Shown here in pieces: positions 1-7,686 of a DNA stretch of 64,000 bases. The notes under the pieces are model-generated. The model saw only the letters and a list, made by a program, of their open reading frames with translations. It was not told where the DNA came from and did no database searches. This DNA comes from Maribacter forsetii DSM 18668. GTDB lineage: Bacteria; Bacteroidota; Bacteroidia; Flavobacteriales; Flavobacteriaceae. The stretch is from the NCBI RefSeq assembly GCF_000744105.1, contig NZ_JQLH01000001.1, positions 3,563,501 to 3,627,500 of the forward strand, read 5' to 3'. The number at the start of each line of letters is the position of its first letter. The stretch's first letter is position 1. The position numbers and the translations under genes were made by a program.

Positions 1-750
1 CGGACCACTGTTCATGTACTTGTAACTACACCAAGATGCAAAATCGGCATCCCAGTCATGTAATTTCAATTCCACATTACCAACGGCATGCGCCAAATCC
101 CAACCAACGTTGGCACCAACAGCTTTTCCGGCTTTTGTTATGGTTTCCATATCCATCACTTGCCCGTTGTAATAATTGACCCCACCCATTAACACAAGAG
201 CCAGCTCATCACCCAATTCTTCAATTTTCGCTAGTATATCTTCGGTTCTCCAATGATCCTCTCCTTCACGCTTTTTAATCTCTACGATAGTTTCTTCCGG
301 CTCTAAACCATGAAAGCGAACCTGACTTTGAAACATATATTGATCACTGGGGAAAGCTTTTTCCTCACATAGAATTTTAAATCTTTTTTTTGTGGGATTG
401 TAAAATGAAACCATCAACAAATGAAGATTTACTGTCAAGGTATTCATTACCGATACCTCTTCCGGCAATGCACCAACCACTTTTGCCAAAGGTGCCGCTA
501 AGCGCTCATGATAATCCCACCAAGGTTTTTCAGCATAAAAGTGACCTTCTACGGCTAGTTCTGCCCAATCTTTCATCACTTCATCCACAAAAGCCTTTGT
601 TCGTTTTGGTTGCAGACCTAAAGAGTTCCCTGTAAAATAGATAACTTCTTCCCCTTTAATTTTAGGAAAAATGAACTCATCTCTATATGCTTTTAAGTTG
701 TCTTGCGCATCTAAAGACTGTGCAAACGCCAACGTATTTTTAAATTCCAT
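1..750 (-). CDS. kynU: Kynureninase (3' part beyond window)
   Basis: Kynureninase is a PLP enzyme of tryptophan breakdown that splits kynurenine to anthranilate and alanine (or 3-hydroxykynurenine to 3-hydroxyanthranilate). The visible 250 residues are the N-terminal part; the gene runs off the left edge, and the family is usually about 420 aa. Seen: YFTGNSLGLQP near residue 40, MNTLTVNLHLL near 100, GWDLAHAVGNVEL near 220, and SYKYMNSGP at the edge, where Lys244 is the expected PLP lysine. ATG at 748-750 is the only good start. Codon phase is intact throughout. The next gene on the left cannot be seen. Identification is firm. Confidence 0.95.
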   Translation of the reverse strand, partial: MEFKNTLAFAQSLDAQDNLKAYRDEFIFPKIKGEEVIYFTGNSLGLQPKRTKAFVDEVMKDWAELAVEGHFYAEKPWWDYHERLAAPLAKVVGALPEEVSVMNTLTVNLHLLMVSFYNPTKKRFKILCEEKAFPSDQYMFQSQVRFHGLEPEETIVEIKKREGEDHWRTEDILAKIEELGDELALVLMGGVNYYNGQVMDMETITKAGKAVGANVGWDLAHAVGNVELKLHDWDADFASWCSYKYMNSGP

Positions 751-815
751 AACTAATTTTGTATAAAAGTAATCATAAGCCTATAATTCTATAGACGCTA
801 TTCAATAATTGGGTA

Positions 816-1286
816 CTACGATTCTGTTCTTAAGCGCATTTCTATCATATGCCTTTTAAATCCTTTTTTCTCATAAGCTCTAATAGCAGGATCATTATCA
901 TTATACACATGCAACCGTATCTCAGTTAAACCTGCTTTTGTAGACCAATCTTGCAGGGCGCTTACTATTTTACCATTTATACCCTTACCTCTATAATCCG
1001 GTTCTGTATACATGAATCCAAAGTAAGCATATGTTTCATGATCTAGGTAATGTCTAGCCGGTTTTTCCAAGGCATAGCCAGTTGCTACAATTTTATCTCC
1101 TTCACAAGCAACCATAACTGTTGCTCTAGGGTTTTCCATTAACATGTCTAAATTATAATAAGTAACGTCGGTACTTCTAATGGTTGGGTCCATCGGGCGT
1201 TCTGCTTTCACAACTTCCTGCTCATGTTGTAACAAAACAGGTATATCACTTTTTACCGCTTCTCTAATCGTAATTTCAGTATTCAT
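816..1286 (-). CDS. GNAT family N-acetyltransferase
   Basis: A 156-aa single-domain GNAT acetyltransferase, expected to move an acetyl group from acetyl-CoA to an amine; the substrate cannot be read from sequence. Seen: beta strands ending in KIVATGYAL, the acetyl-CoA loop in YTEPDYRGKGINGKIVSAL (residues about 93-111, matching R/Q-x-x-G-x-G/A), then the C-terminal NDNDPAIRAYEKKGFK, typical of this fold. No signal peptide, so cytoplasmic. It is divergent from the O-methyltransferase at 1351, with a 64-bp shared upstream region, and lies 65 bp from kynU. It could be a RimI-like protein acetyltransferase, but nothing decides this. Confidence 0.9.
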   Translation of the reverse strand: MNTEITIREAVKSDIPVLLQHEQEVVKAERPMDPTIRSTDVTYYNLDMLMENPRATVMVACEGDKIVATGYALEKPARHYLDHETYAYFGFMYTEPDYRGKGINGKIVSALQDWSTKAGLTEIRLHVYNDNDPAIRAYEKKGFKRHMIEMRLRTES

Positions 1287-1329
1287 CGCTCTACTCTTTT
1301 TCAGTCCTTTAAATTAAGGCTTAAAACCC

Positions 1330-1337
1330 TATTTTTG
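1330..1337 (+). promoter_or_regulatory. Promoter -7 box TATTTTTG
   Basis: The sequence matches the Bacteroidota -7 consensus TAnnTTTG exactly and lies 13 bp before the ATG of the O-methyltransferase, which implies a very short leader. No clear TTG was found at the -33 position. Inference from motif and position only. Confidence 0.5.
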
Positions 1338-1350
1338 CAAAAAGAAACGC

Positions 1351-1992
1351 ATGCATTTTCTATCACCCCTTTTAGAAAACTATTTAGCCGATAATTCACA
1401 AGCTGAACCTAAATTATTACAGGAGCTTACACGCGAAACGCATTTAAAAGTCATACAACCACGTATGCTTACAGGGCATTTTCAAGGTCGTGTGCTTAGC
1501 TTACTTTCTAAATTGATGAATCCCACCAATATTCTTGAAATTGGCACTTATACCGGGTATTCTGCTTTATGCCTTGCAGAAGGCTTACAGAAAAACGGAC
1601 AATTACATACCATAGATGTCAATGCAGAACTAGAAGAGATTCAGCGTTCCTTTTTTGACCGAAGCGATTACGGTTCTCAGATTATTCAGCATGTGGGCAA
1701 TGCGTTAGATATCATCCCAAAAATGGATATTACTTTCGACCTTATTTTTATTGATGCCGAAAAAAAACAGTATGATAAATACTTAGAGGCCGTTTTACCT
1801 AAAACCAAATCTGGATCTGTTATTCTTTCTGATAATGTATTGTGGTCCGGAAAAGTAGTTGAACCGTTAGACCCTAAGGATGTTACTACAAAAGTATTGC
1901 TGGATTACAATAAGAAACTAAGTGAACACCCGCTTTTAGAAACCGTTCTGCTACCTATACGTGACGGCCTGACCTTAAGTAGGGTAAAATAA
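1351..1992 (+). CDS. SAM-dependent O-methyltransferase (COG4122 type)
   Basis: A 213-aa class I methyltransferase of the caffeoyl-CoA/catechol O-methyltransferase-like family (COG4122), using S-adenosylmethionine. Seen: motif I ILEIGTYTGYSALCLA (about residues 62-77), the acidic motif TIDVNAELEE, the metal-site region FIDAEKKQYDKYLE (about 134-147) and LSDNVLWSGKV (about 158-168), all diagnostic for this metal-dependent family. Length is normal (about 210-220). The physiological substrate of bacterial members is generally unknown. Its 3' end overlaps the convergent PAP2 gene by 38 bp. No signal peptide, so cytoplasmic. Confidence 0.9.
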   Translation: MHFLSPLLENYLADNSQAEPKLLQELTRETHLKVIQPRMLTGHFQGRVLSLLSKLMNPTNILEIGTYTGYSALCLAEGLQKNGQLHTIDVNAELEEIQRSFFDRSDYGSQIIQHVGNALDIIPKMDITFDLIFIDAEKKQYDKYLEAVLPKTKSGSVILSDNVLWSGKVVEPLDPKDVTTKVLLDYNKKLSEHPLLETVLLPIRDGLTLSRVK

Positions 1993-2530
1993 GTAGACCG
2001 TATAACCTATAGAACAGCCAAGCTGATACGATACCTACCAAAGCACCCACCATTAAATCAATGGGGAAATGTACACCTACATACACCCTGCTCATAGCAA
2101 ATAATAGGGGCCAAATATAAAATAGGTAAACCCACTTAAATTTATGTCTTAGAAAAAGTACCGTTAAAGTGATAATCGAAAAAGATGATGATGCGTGACC
2201 TGAGAAAAAACTGAAGCCAGACGGACTACGCAATATGCGAATTAAGGTATTTAGTTCCTCATCATTATTGGGGCGTAGTCGTGCAACAACGTGCTTTGTT
2301 AAATCGGTTATGGTAGCTACAAAAGCCGCCATGACCAAAATGGTCAAAATCATTGTTATGGCCTCACGTTTTGGAAACTTAAAAAAGAAAAGAAAAACGA
2401 TAAGTGCAAATAAGGGAATCCAAGGTGGAAATTTGGTAACCGTAGACCAAAAAGCATCATACTGCTCAATACCAAGACTGTTTAGATAGACAAAGGTATC
2501 TCGGTCCCATTGTAAAATGTCATCTAACAT
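1955..2530 (-). CDS. PAP2 family phosphatase (membrane)
   Basis: A 191-aa membrane phosphatase of the PAP2 superfamily, which hydrolyses lipid phosphates such as undecaprenyl pyrophosphate or phosphatidic acid. All three signature motifs are visible: KHVVARLRP (K-x6-RP, about residues 79-87), FFSGHASS (about 108-115) and SRVYVGVHFPIDLMVG (about 147-162) with the catalytic His. Five or so hydrophobic segments surround them. It follows tatA with a 6-bp gap and is probably co-transcribed. Its C-terminal codons overlap the convergent O-methyltransferase by 38 bp. An undecaprenyl-PP phosphatase (BacA-independent) role is possible, not proven. Confidence 0.92.
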   Translation of the reverse strand: MLDDILQWDRDTFVYLNSLGIEQYDAFWSTVTKFPPWIPLFALIVFLFFFKFPKREAITMILTILVMAAFVATITDLTKHVVARLRPNNDEELNTLIRILRSPSGFSFFSGHASSSFSIITLTVLFLRHKFKWVYLFYIWPLLFAMSRVYVGVHFPIDLMVGALVGIVSAWLFYRLYGLLILPYLRSGRHV

Positions 2531-2536
2531 AGAAGT

Positions 2537-2875
2537 TTACTTTCGCTTGATGCTACCCGTTACTTCATTGATATTTTTACTAACGTCATTAATTTGTTTT
2601 TTGACGTCATTACCTAAACCAGAGCTAATGTCTTGTTTCATATCGTCGATATCTTTTTTAATATCGGTCACAAAACTAGTATCTATACCCTGCTTGTCAG
2701 CACTCTTCTGAATTTCTTGTTTAATATCTTCAGTAGCATCTTTAAGTTGACGCATACCTTTACCTAAACCCTTGGCAATACCAGGAATTTTATCGGCACC
2801 AAAAACCATCACTACAATAAACATAATGAAGAAAATTTCCGCGCCACTAATAAATAATGAATACATAGCAATCAT
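2537..2875 (-). CDS. tatA: Sec-independent protein translocase TatA/E
   Basis: TatA forms the membrane-thinning pore component of the twin-arginine pathway that exports folded proteins. The 112-aa protein has one N-terminal transmembrane helix (ISGAEIFFIMFIVVMVFGA), the FGADKIPGIAKGLGKGMRQ hinge and amphipathic helix, and a long polar, coiled tail rich in K, D and Q, with regular D/V/K spacing. A second ATG three codons in (2866) gives the more usual length before the helix, and TATATTTG at 2880-2887 on the minus strand would fit that start. The gene precedes the PAP2 phosphatase by 6 bp. A Tat-signal peptidase candidate lies at 19708. Confidence 0.93.
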   Translation of the reverse strand: MIAMYSLFISGAEIFFIMFIVVMVFGADKIPGIAKGLGKGMRQLKDATEDIKQEIQKSADKQGIDTSFVTDIKKDIDDMKQDISSGLGNDVKKQINDVSKNINEVTGSIKRK

Positions 2876-2908
2876 ACTACAAATATAAACAAGTTTAGTA
2901 TCGAAATT

Positions 2909-2938
2909 AAAAAAGCCCCGTAGTTATACGAGGCTTTT
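2909..2938 (-). terminator. Rho-independent terminator after M1 peptidase
   Basis: Inverted repeat AAAAGCCTCGTA / TACGGGGCTTTT with a 4-6 nt loop. On the minus strand the one non-Watson-Crick position is a G-U wobble and the stem is followed by a run of T; on the plus strand it would be an A-C mismatch. It lies 21 bp past the stop of the M1 peptidase, so it is assigned to that minus-strand transcript. Confidence 0.8.
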
Positions 2939-2958
2939 AACAATAATTATTTTCTTAA

Positions 2959-5271
2959 TTATTTTCCTTTTACTCCATTCTTCATTTTATCGAAATCGCT
3001 CTCTTGCTCTTTCTTAGGCCAGCTATTGTTCGTTGTATCAATATCCGCCGTTTCCATTTTAGGATCAATGTTTATTCCTTTTAACTCAGAAGTAGATGAA
3101 ATTACCATACTTACCTCTTTGCTGTTCTTTCTCCAAATTTCTGGAGGGTAGGTAACATTCTTAACAGAACCGTCTGCATACGTATATTCTACGATCAATG
3201 GCATTGGTAAGCCACCTGGGCTGTTATATGTTACTTCGTAGAAAAACTTAGGCTCTTTTATTGCCGCTCTCTCTGCCGCTGTCATGTTATCCATCATAAA
3301 CTCTTTTAAAGTTTTAGATGTTTCTGATGGCAAGTTATCTTTCAATTCAGGTGATACCATAGCTGCATCGTCATATTCCTCTAAGTAAACCATTGGTGGT
3401 AAATTAGATTCTGGAATACCACGCTCTGCCAAATACGCTTTCATTTTTTTGTTTGGCTGATCGCTAACATAGTATTTCTTAATATCCTTTACGGCCATAT
3501 CTACATAATCCGTAGTATAGAACCATCCTCTCCAATACCAATCTAAATCAACGGCAGACGCATCTTCCATTGTTCTAAAGAAATCTTCTGGGGTAGGGTG
3601 CTTAAATTTCCAACGGTGAGAATATGTTTTAAAAGCATGATCAAATAACTCACGCCCCATTACAGTTTCTCTTAATATATTCAAAGCTGTTGCTGGCTTA
3701 CCATACGCGTTTGGACCTAATTGAAATACGTTCTCAGGATTTGACATAATTGGAGAAATAGTACTTTGATCACCGCTCATGTAAGGTACGATCTTTGCTG
3801 GATCACCTCTTCTAGATGGGTATTTATCATTTGGCGCTATTGCCGTAGGGTAGGCTTCACCAAATTCCTGCTCTGCCATGTATTGCATAAAGGTATCTAG
3901 ACCTTCATCCATCCATCCCCATTGACGTTCGTCTGAGTTTACGATCATTGGGAAGAAGTTATGACCTACTTCATGAATAATTACACTGATCATACCATAT
4001 TTAGTTCTATCTGAATAGCTACCATCTTTGTTTGGTCTACCGTAGTTCCAGCAAATCATAGGGTATTCCATACCTTGACGCTTAGCGTGTACAGATATTG
4101 CCTTAGGATAAGGATAATCAAAAGTGTGAGATGAATATGATTTCAATGTGTGCGCAACTGCCTTAGTTGAATACTCTTCCCATAAAGGATTACCTTCTTT
4201 AGGATACATAGAAACAGCCATTACATCTCTGTTTCCTAATTTAACTGCTTGCATGTCCCAAATAAACTTTCTTGAAGTTGCAAAGCCAAAATCACGAACA
4301 TTTTCAGCCTTTAGCTTCCATGTTTTTGTTTTCTCTGAAAATCCTTTTTCTGCTGCTTCCGCTTCTGCTTGAGTAACGATAATAACAGGCTTGTCATAAG
4401 ATTTTTTAGCCTTTTCATAACGGCTCATCATTTCCTTACTGTAAACTTCTTTTCTATTTTGAAGTACACCTGTACCATCTAAAATATGATCTGCAGGTAC
4501 CGTAATATTTACTTCATAGTCACCAAATGGAAGTGCGAATTCGCCATTACCCCAAAATTGGTGGTTCTGCCATCCTTCTACATCATTGTATACTGCCATT
4601 CTTGGAAAGAATTGAGCAATTACATATGCTCTGTTGCCATCTTCCTCAAAAAATTCATAACCAGATCTTGCTCTGTTTACCGTATGGTCAGGTATGTTAT
4701 AGTTCCATTTTATATCAAAAGAAAAGTCATCGCCACTCTTTAAAGGTGTAGGTAAATCTACACGCATCATAGTAAAGTTGATCGTAAATGGCAATGCTTT
4801 ACCAGAAGCATCTTTTACGTAGTCTATATTAAAACCACCATCAAAAGACTCTGTCATGTAATTCCCAACAAATTTTTCAGGAGAATCACCTAATGAAATT
4901 CCACTACCGTTCTTTAATGCAGCTTTAGAATCTTTTTCTCTAACATTTTGATCTAACTGCACCCATAAATACTCTAGATCATCTGGAGAATTGTTGGTGT
5001 ATGTAATGGTTTCTTCACCAAATAATTTGGCATTTTTATCGTCTAAACGAATATCCATTACATAATCTGCCTGCTGTTGGTAGTAATCAGGACCAGGTGC
5101 ACCAGATGCAGATCTGTAAGTATTCGGCGTAGCGAACTCTTCATACAATTGTTTAAACTTGCTCTGGTTGTAATGCCCAGGCTCCTTTTCTTTAGTGACC
5201 GTTTCTTGTGCAAAAGATACCGCCGCGAAAAGGAATAAAATAGACGCAACTGCGTACTTTACTCTTATCAT
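2959..5271 (-). CDS. Secreted M1 family metallopeptidase
   Basis: A 770-aa zinc aminopeptidase-like protein of family M1. Seen: signal peptide (residues 1-21, ending VSFAQ), an N-terminal beta-sandwich like other M1 enzymes, the exopeptidase-type GMEYP segment (400-404, in place of GAMEN), and the gluzincin site HEVGH at 433-437 with the third zinc ligand Glu456 in WMDEGLDTF, exactly 18 residues later. Periplasmic or outer-membrane-side peptide degradation is expected. The C-terminal 170 residues are less typical and end in a charged tail. A terminator follows it; DUF6702 lies 57 bp upstream on the same strand. The GMEYP variant means the substrate class should not be assumed. Confidence 0.93.
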   Translation of the reverse strand: MIRVKYAVASILFLFAAVSFAQETVTKEKEPGHYNQSKFKQLYEEFATPNTYRSASGAPGPDYYQQQADYVMDIRLDDKNAKLFGEETITYTNNSPDDLEYLWVQLDQNVREKDSKAALKNGSGISLGDSPEKFVGNYMTESFDGGFNIDYVKDASGKALPFTINFTMMRVDLPTPLKSGDDFSFDIKWNYNIPDHTVNRARSGYEFFEEDGNRAYVIAQFFPRMAVYNDVEGWQNHQFWGNGEFALPFGDYEVNITVPADHILDGTGVLQNRKEVYSKEMMSRYEKAKKSYDKPVIIVTQAEAEAAEKGFSEKTKTWKLKAENVRDFGFATSRKFIWDMQAVKLGNRDVMAVSMYPKEGNPLWEEYSTKAVAHTLKSYSSHTFDYPYPKAISVHAKRQGMEYPMICWNYGRPNKDGSYSDRTKYGMISVIIHEVGHNFFPMIVNSDERQWGWMDEGLDTFMQYMAEQEFGEAYPTAIAPNDKYPSRRGDPAKIVPYMSGDQSTISPIMSNPENVFQLGPNAYGKPATALNILRETVMGRELFDHAFKTYSHRWKFKHPTPEDFFRTMEDASAVDLDWYWRGWFYTTDYVDMAVKDIKKYYVSDQPNKKMKAYLAERGIPESNLPPMVYLEEYDDAAMVSPELKDNLPSETSKTLKEFMMDNMTAAERAAIKEPKFFYEVTYNSPGGLPMPLIVEYTYADGSVKNVTYPPEIWRKNSKEVSMVISSTSELKGINIDPKMETADIDTTNNSWPKKEQESDFDKMKNGVKGK

Positions 5272-5328
5272 TTCATAGTTATTTAGTACTGGAAAATTAA
5301 AGTTTTTATAGGGATATCTTAATATATG

Positions 5329-5835
5329 TTACAAATTTAACATTCCTTTAGGACTTGATTTTATGAGTACGTAGCTCTTTTTCTGACCATCGATTTTCAT
5401 ATGTACCACATTTTGTTGGTCATCATAAATATCCGTCAGAACTTCATTGGTTATACCTATTTGCTTTAAAGTATTTAGAGAAACATTGGGCACTTCTAAA
5501 TAACAAATGACCATATCAGAATCGTACTTATGCCCAATAAAGTCATACTTTGCTGTTTTACCATTGATTTCTACCAAGAATTTGGTACGTAGGTATTTCT
5601 CCAAAAATTCTTTATCTATAGCCGTTTCTTTATCTGTTCCTAACACCGCTGGGTATCCATAGCGTTCTTTCAGCACCGTATTCATATCATCTATAAAAAC
5701 CCGGGTAATTATTTGTACTGCCTCATCCTTCTCAGAATAATCAACATTGGTAACACTAATGTAAAATTTATGTGCTCCGGCAAATGCAAAAATTGGAAGA
5801 ATAAATAATAGTAGTACCGGTTTAAAAATTTTCAT
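5329..5835 (-). CDS. DUF6702 family secreted protein
   Basis: A small exported protein of unknown function, recognised from memory as DUF6702, a family common in Flavobacteriia. The preferred ATG (5833-5835) gives a 168-aa protein with a clean signal peptide (MKIFKPVLLLFILPIFAFAG) followed by AHKFYISVTNVDYSE; two upstream in-frame starts reach back to 5868 but put polar residues before the signal sequence. Later motifs include ICYLEVPNV and IYDDQQNVVHMKI. It sits between the secreted M1 peptidase and two carboxypeptidase-regulatory-like proteins on one strand, which suggests a shared envelope task, but no function can be named. Confidence 0.82.
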   Translation of the reverse strand: MKIFKPVLLLFILPIFAFAGAHKFYISVTNVDYSEKDEAVQIITRVFIDDMNTVLKERYGYPAVLGTDKETAIDKEFLEKYLRTKFLVEINGKTAKYDFIGHKYDSDMVICYLEVPNVSLNTLKQIGITNEVLTDIYDDQQNVVHMKIDGQKKSYVLIKSSPKGMLNL

Positions 5836-5886
5836 ATTGTTTTGTTTCATCACCTTATTACAAAGCATATGCCAAAGATTTGGCGA

Positions 5887-6660
5887 CTAATCTAAAGAAT
5901 TATTTTCTCTATATAATAAACTTTTCCTTCGTAAATATTCCCAAATCTCTATTTTGCTATGGGTATCTACTATTTGTTGAAATCTAGGGTCTACCTCGCA
6001 GTAATATAAGAAATCATCAATTTTATCTTCAGGGATGGATAGCTGTTTTACATACACGCTATCGGCATAAAACGTTCTTACACGTTCGGTACGATCATAA
6101 AGCTTATTACGCTCCACCCTTTTCTTCAACATTTTGGTACGACCAGAAATACCATTCAGCAAAGCATCCATACTCATAATGGGGTTTTTGGTTGCGGCTT
6201 GTAATTCTCGTTCTGCCTTGGTAGGTATTTTTACATATGCATTGGGCAAACCCAATGTAGATGACGTAACCACTGGATCTATATCTAACGTAGATAGATC
6301 CGTTAATAAATTACCACTAAGACTATATGGTGTTACCGTCACTTCATCTAATTCTGTTAAAGCATCTTCTAGCCCAACAGAAATCAACTTACTTTCAAAA
6401 ATTGCGGAACTGATTACTATAATTTTCTTTTTGTATTGAACTGCAGAGAACTCCAAAGTATCGTATAATTTTACTGGAATAGCAAAATACCCGTATTCAT
6501 CTGTAATACTGGCTCTTTTAGAAGTAAGGTTAAGTACATGTGTAGCGGCAACATCACCGTCATCACTATACACCCTACCCTCTAATTTTTTAAACTCGCC
6601 AATTTGCGCCCATGAGAAGACACTAGAAAAAAGTAATAATAAAAGGAGTCTACTCCTCAT
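5887..6660 (-). CDS. Secreted carboxypeptidase-regulatory-like domain protein (paralogue 1)
   Basis: A 257-aa exported protein with signal peptide (1-18, ending SWAQ) and an N-terminal CarboxypepD_reg-like beta-sandwich (about residues 27-105: LEGRVYSDDGD, SITDEYGYFAIPVKLYD, LEFSAVQYKKK, LDEVTV). This fold is also the plug-side domain of many TonB-dependent receptors. The remaining 150 residues are of unknown type and end with SIPEDKIDDFLYYCEVD. It overlaps the upstream paralogue by 11 bp (6650-6660), so the two are translationally coupled. Both share the DLQIPQDKIDEFLYYC-type motif near the C-terminus. Function unknown; localisation periplasm or outer membrane. Confidence 0.82.
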   Translation of the reverse strand: MRSRLLLLLLFSSVFSWAQIGEFKKLEGRVYSDDGDVAATHVLNLTSKRASITDEYGYFAIPVKLYDTLEFSAVQYKKKIIVISSAIFESKLISVGLEDALTELDEVTVTPYSLSGNLLTDLSTLDIDPVVTSSTLGLPNAYVKIPTKAERELQAATKNPIMSMDALLNGISGRTKMLKKRVERNKLYDRTERVRTFYADSVYVKQLSIPEDKIDDFLYYCEVDPRFQQIVDTHSKIEIWEYLRRKSLLYRENNSLD

Positions 6661-7393
6661 TTAAATCTTTAAGAAAAGTCTTACTGTGATTAACCATTGC
6701 ATCTATCAGCTGAAATTCATTCTCCTTCTTAAGAAGCGATGTTGCAGGCATTTGATCATCACAATAGTATAGAAACTCATCTATTTTATCTTGTGGTATC
6801 TGTAAATCCATTACAAAGAAAGAATCATCATAAACTTGACGTAGTACTTCACTCACCTTTAATTTAGGTGCTTCCTCTACATTTTCGTTTTGAGATTTAA
6901 ATATAGCCCTAAAAATATTCACAAAATTTAAACCGTCTTGCATCCCCTTGTCAGCATCTGACATGGCAACATTATCTACCCCGGTACTACGATCAATTTC
7001 GTATTCGTACTCTTTAAACTCTTGGTTCTTTACTTCTAAAAAACGTTCTTGCTGTTCTGGGGTAATTACCACCTCGTCCAATTCCGTCACTTTTTCGTTT
7101 ACCTCTACCACCAAACGATTGTTGGCTAAAATTTCTTCGGTAATGGTCACTACTTTTATTTTGTAATTAATGGCAGAAAAAGCAATTTGGTCACCCACCT
7201 TTACATTTATTCTGAATAAACCTTGATCATTGGTTATGGTGGCATGTTCAGCAGTGACATTGATCACATTTTCATTGGGTACCCCAATGTTCATATAAAT
7301 TACGGAACCACTTAAAGGCCGTCTGGTATCATCTTGCGAAAAGCCTGATATTGTGCTAAGTAATACGAGTAAAAAAAGTAATTTTTTGGTCAT
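6650..7393 (-). CDS. Secreted carboxypeptidase-regulatory-like domain protein (paralogue 2)
   Basis: A 247-aa exported paralogue of the next gene. It has a signal peptide (1-19, ending SGFSQ), the CarboxypepD_reg-like domain (about 26-110, with ATITNDQGLFRINVKVGD, IAFSAINYKIK and LDEVVITP) and the C-terminal motif LQIPQDKIDEFLYYCDD. The middle (about 115-190) is acidic and differs from the paralogue. It is first in a probable five-gene minus-strand run down to the M1 peptidase, and is divergent from the giant repeat gene at 7687 across 293 bp. The function of the family is not known to me. Confidence 0.82.
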   Translation of the reverse strand: MTKKLLFLLVLLSTISGFSQDDTRRPLSGSVIYMNIGVPNENVINVTAEHATITNDQGLFRINVKVGDQIAFSAINYKIKVVTITEEILANNRLVVEVNEKVTELDEVVITPEQQERFLEVKNQEFKEYEYEIDRSTGVDNVAMSDADKGMQDGLNFVNIFRAIFKSQNENVEEAPKLKVSEVLRQVYDDSFFVMDLQIPQDKIDEFLYYCDDQMPATSLLKKENEFQLIDAMVNHSKTFLKDLNEE

Positions 7394-7644
7394 TTAGTGT
7401 ATATTAAAAGGGATAACACCCTAAGTAAAGTGCATTCAAAAGATAAAGAAAAGATTTGTAATCTTCATAAAAAAAAAGCCGCCAATAAACTTTTGTTAAT
7501 TTCTTCTCCTTTGCAACAAATTTGATCATTGCGCTTTGTTTAATTTAGACACAAGAAAATAAGCCGTTTAACGAGGTTAGATGTTCTTTAACCCATTACC
7601 CTATTATTTCAACTTATAAATAAAGGGGATTACCAAGATAATTC

Positions 7645-7652
7645 TATTTTTG
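7645..7652 (+). promoter_or_regulatory. Promoter -7 box TATTTTTG before first repeat-fibre cassette
   Basis: An exact match to TAnnTTTG, 34 bp before the ATG at 7687, giving a leader of about 30 nt. No convincing TTG at -33. The rest of the 293-bp divergent region (7394-7686) is AT-rich and shows no other clear element; the minus-strand promoter for the paralogue pair was not found. Confidence 0.5.
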
Positions 7653-7686
7653 TTCATCACTATTTTCTCGTCATAAGACACTAAGT

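Noticed and set aside
390..635. 81-aa plus-strand frame inside kynureninase
   Set aside because: It lies opposite a well-conserved enzyme frame and shows no motif.
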